A stretch of 64,000 nt of DNA from Lyophyllum atratum. Taxonomy: Eukaryota; Basidiomycota; Agaricomycetes; Agaricales; Lyophyllaceae. A program made the position numbers and the translations under genes. The notes beneath the pieces were generated by a model. It saw nothing but the letters and a program-made list of their open reading frames with translations, ran no database searches and had not been told where the DNA came from. Location: contig JACGCN010000001.1 of assembly GCA_014905825.1 (NCBI GenBank), positions 2,666,001-2,730,000 of the forward strand. Reading direction: 5' to 3'. Shown piece after piece: positions 9,862-21,575 of this stretch. Within the stretch, counting starts at the first letter, position 1; every line of letters begins with the position of its first letter.

Positions 9862-12800
9862 ATGTACGCAACCTCATCTCATGTCCACAATGGCCATAAT
9901 CTTTCCCCGTACAACAATCACTATCCAAACGGCCATTCCGTTCCTCAGCAGTCACCCAATCATCCCAATCCCGACCCCGCTCCGCCGCCATCCCAGCGCT
10001 CGGCATCCTCTGTACCCAAAGAGCCTATTGTTGTCGTCGGTGTACCCAGTGTGTCCATACAGAATAACCAGCTTGTCGTCGGGACCTCCCAGAGCAGTTA
10101 GTCCGATTCATACCCTGCTTTTCTCAGTTGCGTACTCATGATACATCAGTCTCGACGCGCTCGTACACCCCCCTCAAAGTCCTGGGTGATGGCTCGTTTG
10201 GCACGGTCTGGTTGTGCGATTGGCATGGGACGTTACCCCCCCAATACCCCGCTATCCCCGATGCAATGTGGAGCAGGAGCAAGACCAGAATGGGTCGGCA
10301 AACGACTTGTGGCAGTTAAACGCATGAAGAAGCGGTGGGAAGGAGGTTGGGATGAGTGTCAAAAACTTAAGGAGCTAGAGGCGAGTACCACGTCGTATCT
10401 CTCCTGCTTCGTCCCAGCTCATTTCCGAGGTCATAGTCCTTGCGTGCTATCCCATTTCATCCCAACATAATCCCACTTTACGATTTTTTTCTTCTACCAG
10501 CCTCAAAGGAGCTCTATTTTGTATTCGAGTCCATGGAAGGCAACTTGTATCACCTTATCAAGACGCGCAAGGGCCGACCATTGGCAGGCGGCCTCGTCGC
10601 CTCAATTTTCCAGCAAATTGTATTGGGCCTCGACCACATCCACGGCGCTGGATACTTTCATCGCGACATGAAACCAGAAAACGTCCTTGTGACCACAACC
10701 GGCCTTCACAACTACACATCAGTGTCACCTACAGCACCACCAGGCACTACGGAAGGTGATGTCGTCGCTATCATTAAACTCGCGGATTTTGGCCTCGCTC
10801 GAGAGACTAAAAGCAAGCCTCCATATACCGAATATGTCTCGACACGCTGGTACCGTGCGCCGGAGGTCCTTTTACTCAGTCGCGATTACTCAAATCCTGT
10901 CGACATGTGGGCATTAGGCACAATAATGGCCGAGCTAGTCAACCTTCGTCCTCTGTTTCCGGGGTCTGATCAAATTGATCAGGTGGCAAGGATATGTGAA
11001 ATTCTTGGGGACCCTACCGATGAGTATGGGTTGGACTCGCACCAAGGTCCGTTGGGTGGGGGCGCTTGGCACAGAGGGATCAAAATGGCGAAAGCAGTAG
11101 GGTTTCAGTTTCCGAAGGTGATCTATCTACAACCTCTATGTCACTGCCTGCTGATTCTCTTTTACAGATAAAACCCAAGGACATACACTCGCTTTTCGAA
11201 AGAAATGTTCCTCTCTCCCTGATCCATTGCATACGTGATCTCCTCAAGTATGACCCTGATAAACGGTTAACCAGCCGACAATGTCTTGAGCATGCATACC
11301 TCCGCGAAACAATACCCCGGAATCATATTCCCATACCCTCTGGTCTTCGTGTCACCACTACAAATTCATCTGTTACTGCCTCGTCGAACGGCAAAACCCC
11401 ACATTCAATACCACCGGCGTTGCCCCGAAGCACGCCGCCCTCTCACTCCTACAACTCCCTTCCCTCACCACACTCCCACATCGATACATCTGCATCACTC
11501 CATTTCTCTGGGGCCCCTGCTACCCGTACTTCCCAGCCGGACACTGCCATCTATTCTTCCCTACATGGCTCTGGAAGCATCCAGGAGGAGCGCCGGACGC
11601 CCTATCCTCCTACATGGGGATATTCGAATGGAAACCATGCTTCATCGCCCATTCAGAGTGACTCTCCCATGGACGTATCTCCCCAAATGGAACTTTCGGA
11701 ACATTACTCCGTTCAGAGGATGGACATCCAAGGTTCTCCCATGGTGCCAGAATATCCTGCCCGGCCTAGCATCGAACCTGATCCGGTACCAGACCACGTC
11801 AATGGACACAGCACGCTTCCCTCGCAAGGCAACAAACTGGGCAAACTCAGTTCTTTGTCATTTGGCAAAAAGCACAGCAAATGGGGTCTTGGCATGTTTG
11901 GTGGAGATAAGTCACATCTACCTCCACTCGACGAGGTGCCCATACCTTCGAGCTCTACGCCGTCGCTTAAACGCACGCAGTCTTCGAGCACAGATAGCAG
12001 GTCGTTACGGGACCTTTCTCCAGTCCGTGACGCTGCGTTGCGCACTGATAACGACCTCAAGAAGATCAAGAAGGAGGCAGAACGCGTGCAGAGGGAGGCT
12101 GAGAAGCAGAAGCGGAAACTGTTAGAGAAGAGCGGTCGAGAACAAGCGCGGGCAGTCATGCACAAGCGTAACCAGATGGTGCAAAAGACCACCAGCAACG
12201 AACTCGAGTGGGCAGGTGGTAATGAGCAACGTCTAGGGTTCTCGGAGAAAAGCAAGGTTGCATCGTCAGGGCCGATTCGTCAAAGCCAGAGTAATAATAC
12301 TGGCAATATAGGGGCAACCGTTAACGCCGCGGCGGGGAGGTTCGGAGACACATCAACAGGTGACCGTGACTGGCGTGGGGTCAACGAACGAGTCTCGAAA
12401 GTCCGGCGTCGGGAGTTTGACGATGATCATTCCATGTCATCCTCGGATGTTCATAGCATTGGTCGCATGTCCTCCATATCCTTCGCCACAGTGGACAGCG
12501 ATCCTGGCCCTTCGCGAATACGAAGTAGGCCAAGCGTTTTCGGCATTAACAGGATGACTTCTGTGTCGTCTCTGCGGACATCCTTTGACGACTTTTCACC
12601 ATCTGCTCGATCGTCGAATTCCTTCTCTCTGGAAGGGCAGTTGGCGCACGATTTCCGCACTCAAGCATCCGTCAATGCAGGGCAGTTGAATGGCAGTGTA
12701 TCTCCTCCACCCATGCAGCTCCTCTCGCTTTCCCCTACCCTTTCGCCTTCCCTCTCACCGTCACCTACTTGGATTCCAGTCCAACAACCGCAGGACGCTG

Positions 12801-13177
12801 TTTCGCAGCAGACACAATCTCCCCCATTCATCACCGTGCCACTGACTCATCAGAATGGATCCTACAACCCATTTGACATCAATGGACATCCACACAGTCC
12901 TTACGGCCATTCTCCACGGTTGGGGAATACACCAAAATCTGCTAAATCGAATATCAATCCAATATTCAAAGTGGTGAGTTACGAATGGGACCGTGTGGAT
13001 GGTCTCGCACCTGATCATTTTGGTAAATTCGTTCAGCCACCATTGCCACCTCAAACTGGAGACAGTGTATCGTCCAATGCACTGCCGCCATTCTCCCATT
13101 TGGACGCCATCGCAGGAGGCGAATATCCCCCGCTATCCCCGATGTCCTTTGTCACCACGCCTTCCGACGATGCTTGA
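9862..13177 (+). CDS. Ime2/Crk1-type Ser/Thr protein kinase
   Basis: CMGC-group kinase of the RCK (MAK/ICK) family. Family members Ime2 (budding yeast) and Crk1 (Ustilago) control meiosis, mating and morphogenesis. Exons are 9862-10096, 10150-10380, 10437-11117 and 11168-13177. Kinase motifs are VLGDGSFGTVW (P-loop), RLVAVKRMKK (ATP Lys), FHRDMKPEN (catalytic loop), KLADFGLAR (DFG) and TEYVSTRWYRAPE (activation loop with a T-x-Y). A C-terminal tail of about 600 residues is Ser/Pro-rich. Two oddities stand out. The intron 10381-10436 begins GC instead of GT. Between the P-loop and the ATP Lys the frame shifts by one, at a run of seven C (10236-10242). Removing one C restores a continuous domain; a 52-bp intron at 10232-10283 with weak ends is the alternative. 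A 63-bp in-frame intron at 12974-13036 is also possible near the C-terminus. Confidence 0.88.
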
Positions 13178-13594
13178 CCTTCATTTAGACTTGACTGACT
13201 CCAACCTCACACTCCTTCACATTTCTTGCACATTTCGGCACCTCGTTTCGAGAACAGCATTCACTCTAACTTGCCATACTCATCGTATCATCCATTGTCC
13301 TTGGACCCAGGAGGTTGTACCCCACGACATGCATATAATCAGCCATTGGTTCTACCTCCTGCACTTGTTCTTAATTCGAGGCATCGTATTTTTCCTTACC
13401 ATACTGACTCTGTTCTCTAGTTGCACCATATCAGCCGGAAGCTACGTATAGTAGTAGACAGACCAAATGTATTTTTACGCTCACCGGCTTGTATGAAGGT
13501 CAATAATTAGAGCCCAAGGAAACTGATATCTTTTGATACGGAACTACGTGGGCTGGATGTACAAATTTCACCACTAAAATCTACTGTAACATCA
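13178..13594. other. convergent intergenic region
   Basis: The kinase (plus) and NDUFS6 (minus) converge on this 417-bp stretch, so it should hold both 3' UTRs. It contains short open frames without family signatures. No repeat or RNA gene was seen. Confidence 0.5.
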
Positions 13595-14229
13595 TCAATG
13601 GTGATGTGGTGCTTGCTCGAAACGGATGCCACTAGAACGTTCCATATTGAGCGTCACAGCAGGAAAGGTTGGTAGGAGCCCACTTACCAATATCTGTGCG
13701 AAAAGTGGTTTTTTAGAGGATCAGCGCACGCCCAAAGGATAGCCAGAGCTTGCTACGCACCCACAAGCGCGAGCACCAGGTGCGTCCTGAAGAAATTTAA
13801 TGTGAATTAAAGACTCAAATCCCGACACTTGAAGTTCGCACCAGGTTTATGAAAATTTTGGGGTGTCCTAAGGGGCCTCCCCCTATGAGAAGGTTAGATG
13901 CATAATCTGGTCCTGCGTAGGCGGAGTCGCGCACCACCATCACAAGCAGCCCTCCGCCCGTGTACAAGTCTCACTGGCTCATTTGCAATGAGTTCCATTG
14001 CACTCAGTGGATTGGGTTGTAATTCCATCGCGGTCTGTTCAAACCGAGGGTTTGATCCCGGCGCAGGACGTGGTTGCTGACTGGAGGACCATGTCGTCGG
14101 GTAGTTCGGCGCTTGGGCAACAGGGACGGATGGCTGCGGCTTTGCGGGAACGGACGACGAGGATGAAACTGCGCGGGTGAGGGACTTTAGAGTCTGGTTC
14201 AGCTGCGGGACGAGACGGCGACTGAGCAT
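13595..14229 (-). CDS. NDUFS6: NADH:ubiquinone oxidoreductase 13 kDa subunit (CHCC zinc finger)
   Basis: Zinc-binding accessory subunit of the complex I matrix arm. Five exons give 134 aa: 13935-14229, 13842-13882, 13761-13786, 13688-13693 and 13595-13631. The N-terminus MLSRRLVPQLNQTLKSLTRA is Arg/Ser-rich and lacks acids, as in a mitochondrial presequence. The core reads NEPVRLVHGRRAACDGGGGP, then LGHPKIFINLDAPGARACGY, then CGIRF. It carries the Cys, His and two Cys of the CHCC finger and ends in a short His tail (APHHHH), as other members do. The finger codons are spread over tiny exons: the CGYCG turn is split by a 6-nt exon (13688-13693). The start lies 109 bp from the start chosen for the divergent gene at 14339, so the two genes probably share a promoter. 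Confidence 0.93.
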
Positions 14230-14338
14230 GGCGGACCGAGTGCAAGTGGTTGCAGTTAACGTGACCACGGTAAAGTCCGACGCATCTGCGTTCAACGTTC
14301 CACAGGGTCCAACGCGTCCAACTTCACCTCAACAGACC

Positions 14339-16109
14339 ATGCCCGGCATTCGCAAGCTCCTCGAACTTCCGTTCGGTCCTTATCCAGTCAACGAGATCCT
14401 CAGCGACAAGTTCAAAAAAGGATCAATCCTTAACTTGAAGTCGTTGCACATGGAGTGTGGTGGTTTACCCATCGGGTTCGTCGTTCCTTGTCATGTCCGG
14501 AGCCTTTAACATCATGGAGAGTAGGTTCGACGAGACCGAGTTTATAGTCCCACCATCTCGAACTAGTAGGATTGTGAATGAATGCCCTGAGTTCTACGGC
14601 ACCCTTGAAATCGAAAAACTCGAGTGGCTCTCGCCTCAGGGACAAGAGTGGCTCCAGCTTGACCTTCGTGCCAGAGATTCTATTTTGCACCCCTCAAGTA
14701 ATCTCACCCTGTCCAAGCTATATGGCAAGCAACCAAATGAGGGATCGAGACTCTTGGTACAGGTGCATGACATAAAGAACATGTCAGCTCGGTTTATGAG
14801 TAAGAATATTATTTTCGTTGCGCTCCATCTTATATGCTGACGATACACGAAAAAAGCCGACAGCCATCCGCTCAGTCTCATCATACATTCGAGGTACGTA
14901 GAGTTTTTCCCGATGCGCATGAATGAAGTCCTCAATTTACACAGAGACAGGATGTACAATGTCCTCTCATTGGATGTTGGGACATTCCAGGCCAGCCAGA
15001 ACTTCCTGGCACGATATCGCCTTTGGGCGTTGATTGACCACATTATCAGGACTGACCCGGCTAAGACTCCTGTTGAGGAGCGCACAATTCACTGGCTAGT
15101 GAATAGCTGTCTCCTTTATTTCAAAAATCATAACAGTCACCACGACCCATCTTCCTTCAATGTTTCTAATGACGCTGAGAGAACCAGGTCCAAACAACGG
15201 TTTCTGCGCCATATTCCCCGAGCCGAACTCATAGGAATCTTTGCAGCCCATGCAGACTGGCTGCTTGCCCAGCAACTCGCAGCACCGAGCGCTCACACAA
15301 AACTTAACCTGGTGAAGTGGATTTCCTTCTGCAAGCGAGTTTCTAGGGCGAGACATCAGGCAAAGCGCAGAAACATCTCCTGGGGCTTACCCTATGGTGG
15401 TACAGCGAGTGAGGATCTTGACCTCTCACGATTTGGTGAGGACTCGCAATTTTGGGATAATAAACTCAGGAACGCCCAAAAACCAAAACCGAAATCTAAG
15501 CGAGTAAGTGGGCTGTCATAACTCGAACATCCGGTCGCCCTCACTGAGTTCCTGCTGTAGGTTCGCAAGTTGACACCACCCCTCGAAAACAAGTCAGTGG
15601 CGCATAAACGTCGTCAGCCTGAATTCATCTACGACTCCGACTTTTCGGAAGCCTCAACATCTGGATATTCTGACGCAACAGATGAAGACAGCACATTTGA
15701 AGACTTTGATGTCCACATACTCCATTCACAGCCACCCATTCTCCCTGTCGGCCGTTTTGAATGGCAGTGTCCTGATTGCAACTACACGATCGACCTCCTT
15801 AACTTGTCAAAAGAAAACTTGGAGGTGCTGCCACACGATGTCGCTCAACGCTTGCAGGAAATGTCGTGGAAGTCTGTGAGGGATGGCGATATCCAGACAT
15901 CGTTTTTCACCATGGTTAGAGGCCATCATGTACGTCAGCTGTATCCGACGTATTCTATTGGACATCTCTGATCTGGGATACAGTGTACTGTTCAACAAGT
16001 GCCACGTCAAATGCCACAGCGGAAGAAGAAAAAGATTGGAGTCAAACTTGAGGACCAAGATATAGATGGCTGGAGTATGCAAGGAAGTGAAAGATTACGA
16101 CGACGTTAA
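14339..16109 (+). CDS. conserved hypothetical protein with C-terminal Cys/His cluster
   Basis: I do not recognise this protein. Five exons close in one frame: 14339-14475, 14525-14799, 14857-15503, 15561-15929 and 15984-16109, giving 517 aa. An ATG at 14228 would extend it by 37 residues but overlaps the NDUFS6 start codon, so MPGIRKLLELPFGPYPV is preferred. The middle is helical and basic, with a region around residues 160-340 rich in Trp, Leu and Arg. An acidic, Ser-rich linker follows (FIYDSDFSEASTSGYSDATD). Near the C-terminus is WQCPDCNYTIDL, about 50 residues, then VRGHHC, a spacing that could bind zinc. It ends with a basic cluster (QRKKKK) that could be a nuclear signal. A nuclear DNA- or protein-binding role is possible but only inferred. 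It converges with the PARP-UBC gene, 174 bp apart. Confidence 0.75.
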
Positions 16110-16283
16110 CATCGTCATCGCGCAGTGTCTTCACTTTACCCAAATTGTTAAATATTTTATATTGCTCATACAAGGAACTAGACAGCGGGTGTAACAACAG
16201 TGACGACTACCTAACAAGCCGCTCAATGCCGACAGGTACCTGTAAAAGAGTGTCATCTACTACATGCTCCTACAGACGAAAAT

Positions 16284-19200
16284 TCACCGCACCTGCCAGC
16301 CATGGGTAGCAGCAGCACGCTTGTACCCAACCAAAGCTTCTTGCACGCTGTAAGGTCTGTTGTGCTTGCGTTAAGAAGAGTATTTGGTACGAGGGATGAC
16401 TGACCGTTCGAAATCTGGGGAGAGTCTTGCTGGTCTTGGATCCAGGTTGGAGATGGCAAGCTTAATTTGCATAAGGACCGCGGCGATGCTATGCCAGCCC
16501 TAGTCATCCATGATCATCCATCGAAAACACCATACGAACACACCTATAGCTCGGAAGCCACCCTTTTTATGGGATTTCGTTGACGCATGCCACTACCCAA
16601 GATGCGGAACAAACTTACCATCGGAAGTAAGGAGGTCCATACAAATTGATCCACCTGATCTAGCAGTGTCAATGCAAGCTTGACTATGAGTACAGAAATG
16701 CATACACACCTCCTGTTACATGTCCACCACCGCCTTGAATGAATGGTAAGAAGCGCGGGGTTATAATCCTAAAAAAGGGGGGAGCGTTTGGAAATGTAGG
16801 CGGGAATCGAATCTCGAATAAAATCGAGTTCAAATTCCTTAAACGAGAGGAGAAATGAGTGCAGCATAATGTCGTATGGGATGGGACGCACCTAGCCTTC
16901 AAATCTCTTGCGATGGGGAGATCCTCCTCAAATGAATGCATCTCAACGATCCACTGGAAGAGATTATCGCCAATGAGATCAGGGGGCATATACCATCCAA
17001 GCTCCTTCAGGCTTTTCGAGCTGTCCTGCTCCTTGAGCATTGCCTTCAGCTCCCTCTGAACAGCCATTGTCGCACTGGGGCTCGCTTCCAATGGTGGGGG
17101 CATCAAGTTTTCAACGCTCCTCCTTACCCATTCGGGATCGTGCTTCCAGTCATTATCTTGAAATGCACGTTTCTTCGTGGACTTTCCCTTGCCCTCGGAC
17201 GCGACAGACTTCGGGACTCTGTAGTCTTCGTCATCATCGTAGTAATCCATGTCGACGTCCATATCGGTGTCCTCCTCGTCAAGGATTTTGATGACCTCAG
17301 CGGCAAATGACTTGGCCTCGAATATATTCATATCTTCCACTTCGTTTTCTTCCTCACGATATTCATTTTGTCTGGCTTTAAGTAATGCATCGATTTGGTA
17401 TGAAGGCTCGGGGATCTCGATGCGCTTGTTATTGAGCGTGATAGGTTGGGCGGGATCGAGTTTCACGAGTGGATACGTGTTCTCAGGACGCCTTTTAGCA
17501 AGTTCAGGGACGATGCTAGTGTCGTAACTTGATTCAACGGTGCCTTTGACCAGCAAATATCGGCTATGACAGATATATAGGCAGGAAAATGGTAGAACAG
17601 GTAGAAGACTCACCACATGATCCAATGTGTATCTTTGACAACGAAATGTGGATTGTGGCTCACAAATTCGTTAGGAAGGTTGACAATTTCGGCCAGAGCC
17701 ACACAGTTCGTTGGACATATCCTACTCTTGCGCCAAGTGGACCTCCCAGGCTGTGCATAGGTGCCCATGGATAAGCTACCTTCTTTGGCGAGATATACGC
17801 CTGCGTTCGATTAGTAAAGATCGGAGAATGCAAACCCACTCCAGATATTCACCATTCCCATACGCTCTCCCGTTAGCAATGACCTCATACCAAAGGCCAT
17901 GGCGAATGATCTATGAGGGATCAGATATGACCGTAGATCATGTATGTCATCTTACCGAGTGCCAGTTTCTCAGAGCTGATCCGTGGAATGCCTACGAGTG
18001 CAAGCAAAGTAAGCCTCTGACGGACGGAGTTGAGTGCTACTTACATATAGAGAAGGATATACCATCGCATTCACATTGGTTTGCTGCGCCTGAGCCACGG
18101 CTCCCCTAAATTTTGCCTCCGCGTCAGGCGAACCGACGCTGAAGCGGAATTGTCGCCAGCCAGGATCTAAATATCAGTCATAAGTCCAAGTCATAAGGAG
18201 TGAAGAGCATGCAATGTTACCAAGATTTTTTATTGATTCTTCACTAGACGTGATTTCCTCGAGATGAGCGGTGCATGACGCTACGCACCTTCGACAACAT
18301 AGTTAGGAGCAGAAATCATAAATTCTGAGGAGACATACCATCGTAAGATGGACCACGCTGCTGGGAGAACATTTGGATCCAAGTCTTTCAGCTTTGGTTT
18401 AGCTTTCCCCGCCTTGACTTTTCTTTCTAGATGCTTCTTCATATCGTCGATCTGCAGGTAGTTTAGATTCGTCCAATACATATACTCACCATGAATGCAC
18501 CTACTGCTGGCAAGGTGTCTATCAGCTGTCCGATGGAAGCTCTCATCTAAAAAAAGGAGGGTGTTAGTCAGCAGGAAGAGAGATACGAGACCACAGGCCT
18601 TATACCTTTGGCAGCGGCAAATCGTCGAAATCACACATTTCCTCCTGAGCTTGGTTGGTTTGGTGTGACGCAGATGGAGCAGAGCTACTAGCTTGCTCTT
18701 GTATGCCAGCAGTGAGATTATGGTACTTCGGTAGTTCTTGAATTTTGCTTGCATCAGGAGGTGGTACGCGAAGGCCCAACCCAATGGGGAGCGGTTCATT
18801 AATGACCTGTTCTGTGGCCGCGGAGTGGGCTATTGAAACGAGAAGATCCACGGTTTTTGGGTTGTGTATGATCTCGTACTGCCATGTCCGCATGAAGGAA
18901 TCAGGCACAACCTCGTATGAAAAGCAAACGAAAGACATACTTCAAGGGAAGGTCCCCGGTTTAATGAGTAATATTGGTATGCACAGAGTTTTGAATCGCA
19001 AACGTACGGCTTGAGGGCTTCGAAGTCAGTGTTAAGTTTGTTGTGGCATACGATACAGTATCGCGGGCACAGCTGAGCGTTTTTATGAGGTAGACATAGG
19101 AATATGGTTGATAGATACCTACGGATAAACGGCGGACGAGATAACAGAAAGCCGTGAGTGTGAGATTGACCTCATCGTTCGTCTCAAGGCCAGAGAGTGG

Positions 19201-20744
19201 ATCATGTGGCAAACTATTAGTTCGACCTAAAAAAGTTTCCTCCTCATCAGCCGCTAAGATACCCTGAGCGGGAGTGAGTATTGAATAAGAGAACAACAAG
19301 TAGTTCCTTGCCTGTCCTTGTGTGTCGAATATGAAGTCTTCTCTTCTCTGCGTCTTTTCCATTTCAGAAAACAATAGCTCAGCTCCTGCCCACCCCAATC
19401 CAAATTTCCTTCTCAACTGGATGACTTTGAGTAGGGCATGGTCGAGCAAAGACTCAAGGGAACTGCTCAGGCTAAAACGTTCGAAGCTTCCTTCATCTTC
19501 CTCTGGTTCCATCTGAGCTGGCACTTGTGCCGTTTCTACCGAGTACTCAGCATCGAAATCGTACTCGTTCTCTTCCAGGGTGGCTGCCTTTTGAGCTTGA
19601 ATCCGAAGCTCGTCTTCGGCGTCAGATATTATCAACCCGAAGGTCCTTCCTGCGTCTTTTGCGTGCTCTTTCCCGGGCTTGTATTTCTTAGTGAGACCAA
19701 CTTTAAATGTCAAATTACTGCCAGAACGCTGCGCCAGGGCGCCGTATGCACCACTCGCGTCCAGTGGAGGGTATACGCCGCGAAAGCCCGAGATGAGAAG
19801 AGTCAAATGTTGAGAGCGAGAGAGAAGACGGCGATCCCAGGCCATCAGAGCACGAGGAGGGATTGATTTCGCGAGTGTAATGACGGGTAGGGAAATTGAG
19901 ATAGCGAAATCGTCATCTGCAAAGTGTATCATTCCAGGACGATATCCTGAGGCAATGGTCTCAACAAAATTGCTTTAAAAAAATCTTCAACATCGGCCCA
20001 CAGTTCGAGAGTGTTGAAGATACTCACTTCTGTAGTTTCTGCAAATCTACCTTTGCCACATTGGCAGTACTCTCATGATCAAATTCATCAAACTGATCGA
20101 AAGCCTCATAGTCGTTTGTGCTGCTTTCGTCATCATCGATCTCGACATCATGAGCTTGAGATTCCTGGGAACTGCTATCTTTGTCGCCCTTCGCTAACAT
20201 ATCTAAGATCTTCTGGATGGTTTGCGGGATCGGTCGCGATGTGTCAGAAGCTACGCTCTCCACAAGATTGGATAGGTGAGGCGGAAGGTCTGAGTCTGGG
20301 GAGGAACAGAAAAATACATGACTTTTGGGATAGTCGGAAGTGTCTTCAGGAAAGGGTCAGGGAATGAACCAGGGCCTCAAGAACAGCGCACTGACCGGAT
20401 ATCAAGAGGCTCATGTCAAGTATATGCTGCCCATGTAGGTTGCAGGCAGTGAGGTTGATTGTGCCTTCGTCATCTCCTGCCCGTAACTCTAAAGGACAAA
20501 GCTGAATGATCCAAAGCAAGCCAGATTATTCAGGAGAATGCTGCGTACTCTTGATCCTATATCCATTCTCAGCGATGACCCCGGCCGCGCATTCCCTCTC
20601 CATATCGATCAGATCCGCCTGGTATCTACGGCGTCCCTTGAGGTGAGCATTCTTGTCGGACATCGACTTCAACCAGTGTTGCAACCCATAAGGACTATGA
20701 AGTTGATGTGTGGCATCACCGTCTACGACCATCTCATTACTCAT
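16284..20744 (-). CDS. PARP-UBC fusion protein (ADP-ribosyltransferase plus E2-like domain)
   Basis: One gene of 17 or 18 exons, starting at the ATG at 20744 and ending at 16284. Mapped exons include 20549-20744, 20396-20488, 20028-20343, 19123-19972, 18941-19072, 18606-18878, 17614-17800, 16892-17563 and 16710-16837. The first half is a conserved fungal N-terminal region. A Cys-rich segment (LCPRYCIVCHNKL, YVCDSKLCAYQYY) follows, then the PARP catalytic domain: FHGSALRNWHSIIRHG, NGRAYGNGVYLAKEGSLSMG, CVALAEIVN and WIMCRYLLVKG. The His and Tyr of the H-Y-E triad are present, but the position before YLLV is Arg, not Glu, which favours mono-ADP-ribosylation. A C-terminal UBC domain resembles UBE2Q (FEIRFPPTFPNAPPFFR, GGSICMDLLTSDG), including the Cys. 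The last junction needs one G fewer in a G3 run (16498-16500). PARP-UBC architectures are known in fungi, but their function is little studied. Confidence 0.88.
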
Positions 20745-21575
20745 GCTGGCGTATTGGAGGACTAGGTGTGAAGGTGTGAGGAAGAAAGGAAAAGTGATTC
20801 AAAAAGACAGTGAATGATTAAAGTGTAGGGGTGAGCGCGCGCTTAAAGCTGATCACTAAATCCTAGACGACCTTGAGAAAAAGCTGAAAAGACTCGCCAG
20901 GCACATGTCATTTACCTCCGAAGAGAAAGTCGGGCACTGCATCTGCCCCACTCAACAGCTCCATCCGCCGTTTGAACCGTGGCTATCGCCCGCCCTTTGC
21001 CATTTTACTTATCGCTACATATCGAAAGAGCAGAAGGACCTCATTGACTCAAAAGCCGCATCGGATCGCTGACCACACGGCAATTAGTCCCGAACCTCTC
21101 AGCGCTGGTGCCATACCTATTCATTCGACGCTGACGCCAATACTGGCGCGATGGTGCGGGGCGCCGCAGTTCTTGCCTACACGACATCCCTCAAAATTTA
21201 TAAGGTGCATGCCTGGAAACTTGTCTCCTTTCGATTCAGATCGATTCAGGTGCCAGGAAGTCTCATTGTATACAGAGAACACGATTCTAACATGCTTCAA
21301 GTCTTAATTCATTGTCTGACGTTCACATATAGGTCCAAAGACAACTAAGGAATCAGAATACAATTGAAAGGACGGTCATCGCACAATACAATGTTCGGTA
21401 TTTATGAGTAACGATCATATAATATAAGAAGACAAGAAGACAATACACCTGAGGTTAATACCACAAAAATAAGTGCCTCGTGGATTCCACGAATGAAGGA
21501 ACCTGTAGATAGGATTGCAAGAGTCGAGAAATGAGGTCGCAGGAAGAGATGGTAGGTAGCAAGAAAGCCTCATTT
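20745..21575. other. intergenic, PARP-UBC promoter and DCP2 3' region
   Basis: This 831-bp gap separates two minus-strand genes. Near 20760-20890 the sequence is purine-rich, as expected upstream of the PARP-UBC ATG at 20744. Short frames around 20972-21348 have no recognisable family or matching splice sites. Nothing else was supported. Confidence 0.5.

Noticed and set aside
11286..12255. Long open frames in other frames and on the minus strand within the kinase tail
   Set aside because: They overlap a Ser/Pro-rich coding tail and are shadows caused by its composition.
14228..14338. An upstream ATG that would extend the unknown protein by 37 residues
   Set aside because: It overlaps the NDUFS6 start codon on the other strand, and the added residues look random. 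The ATG at 14339 is preferred.
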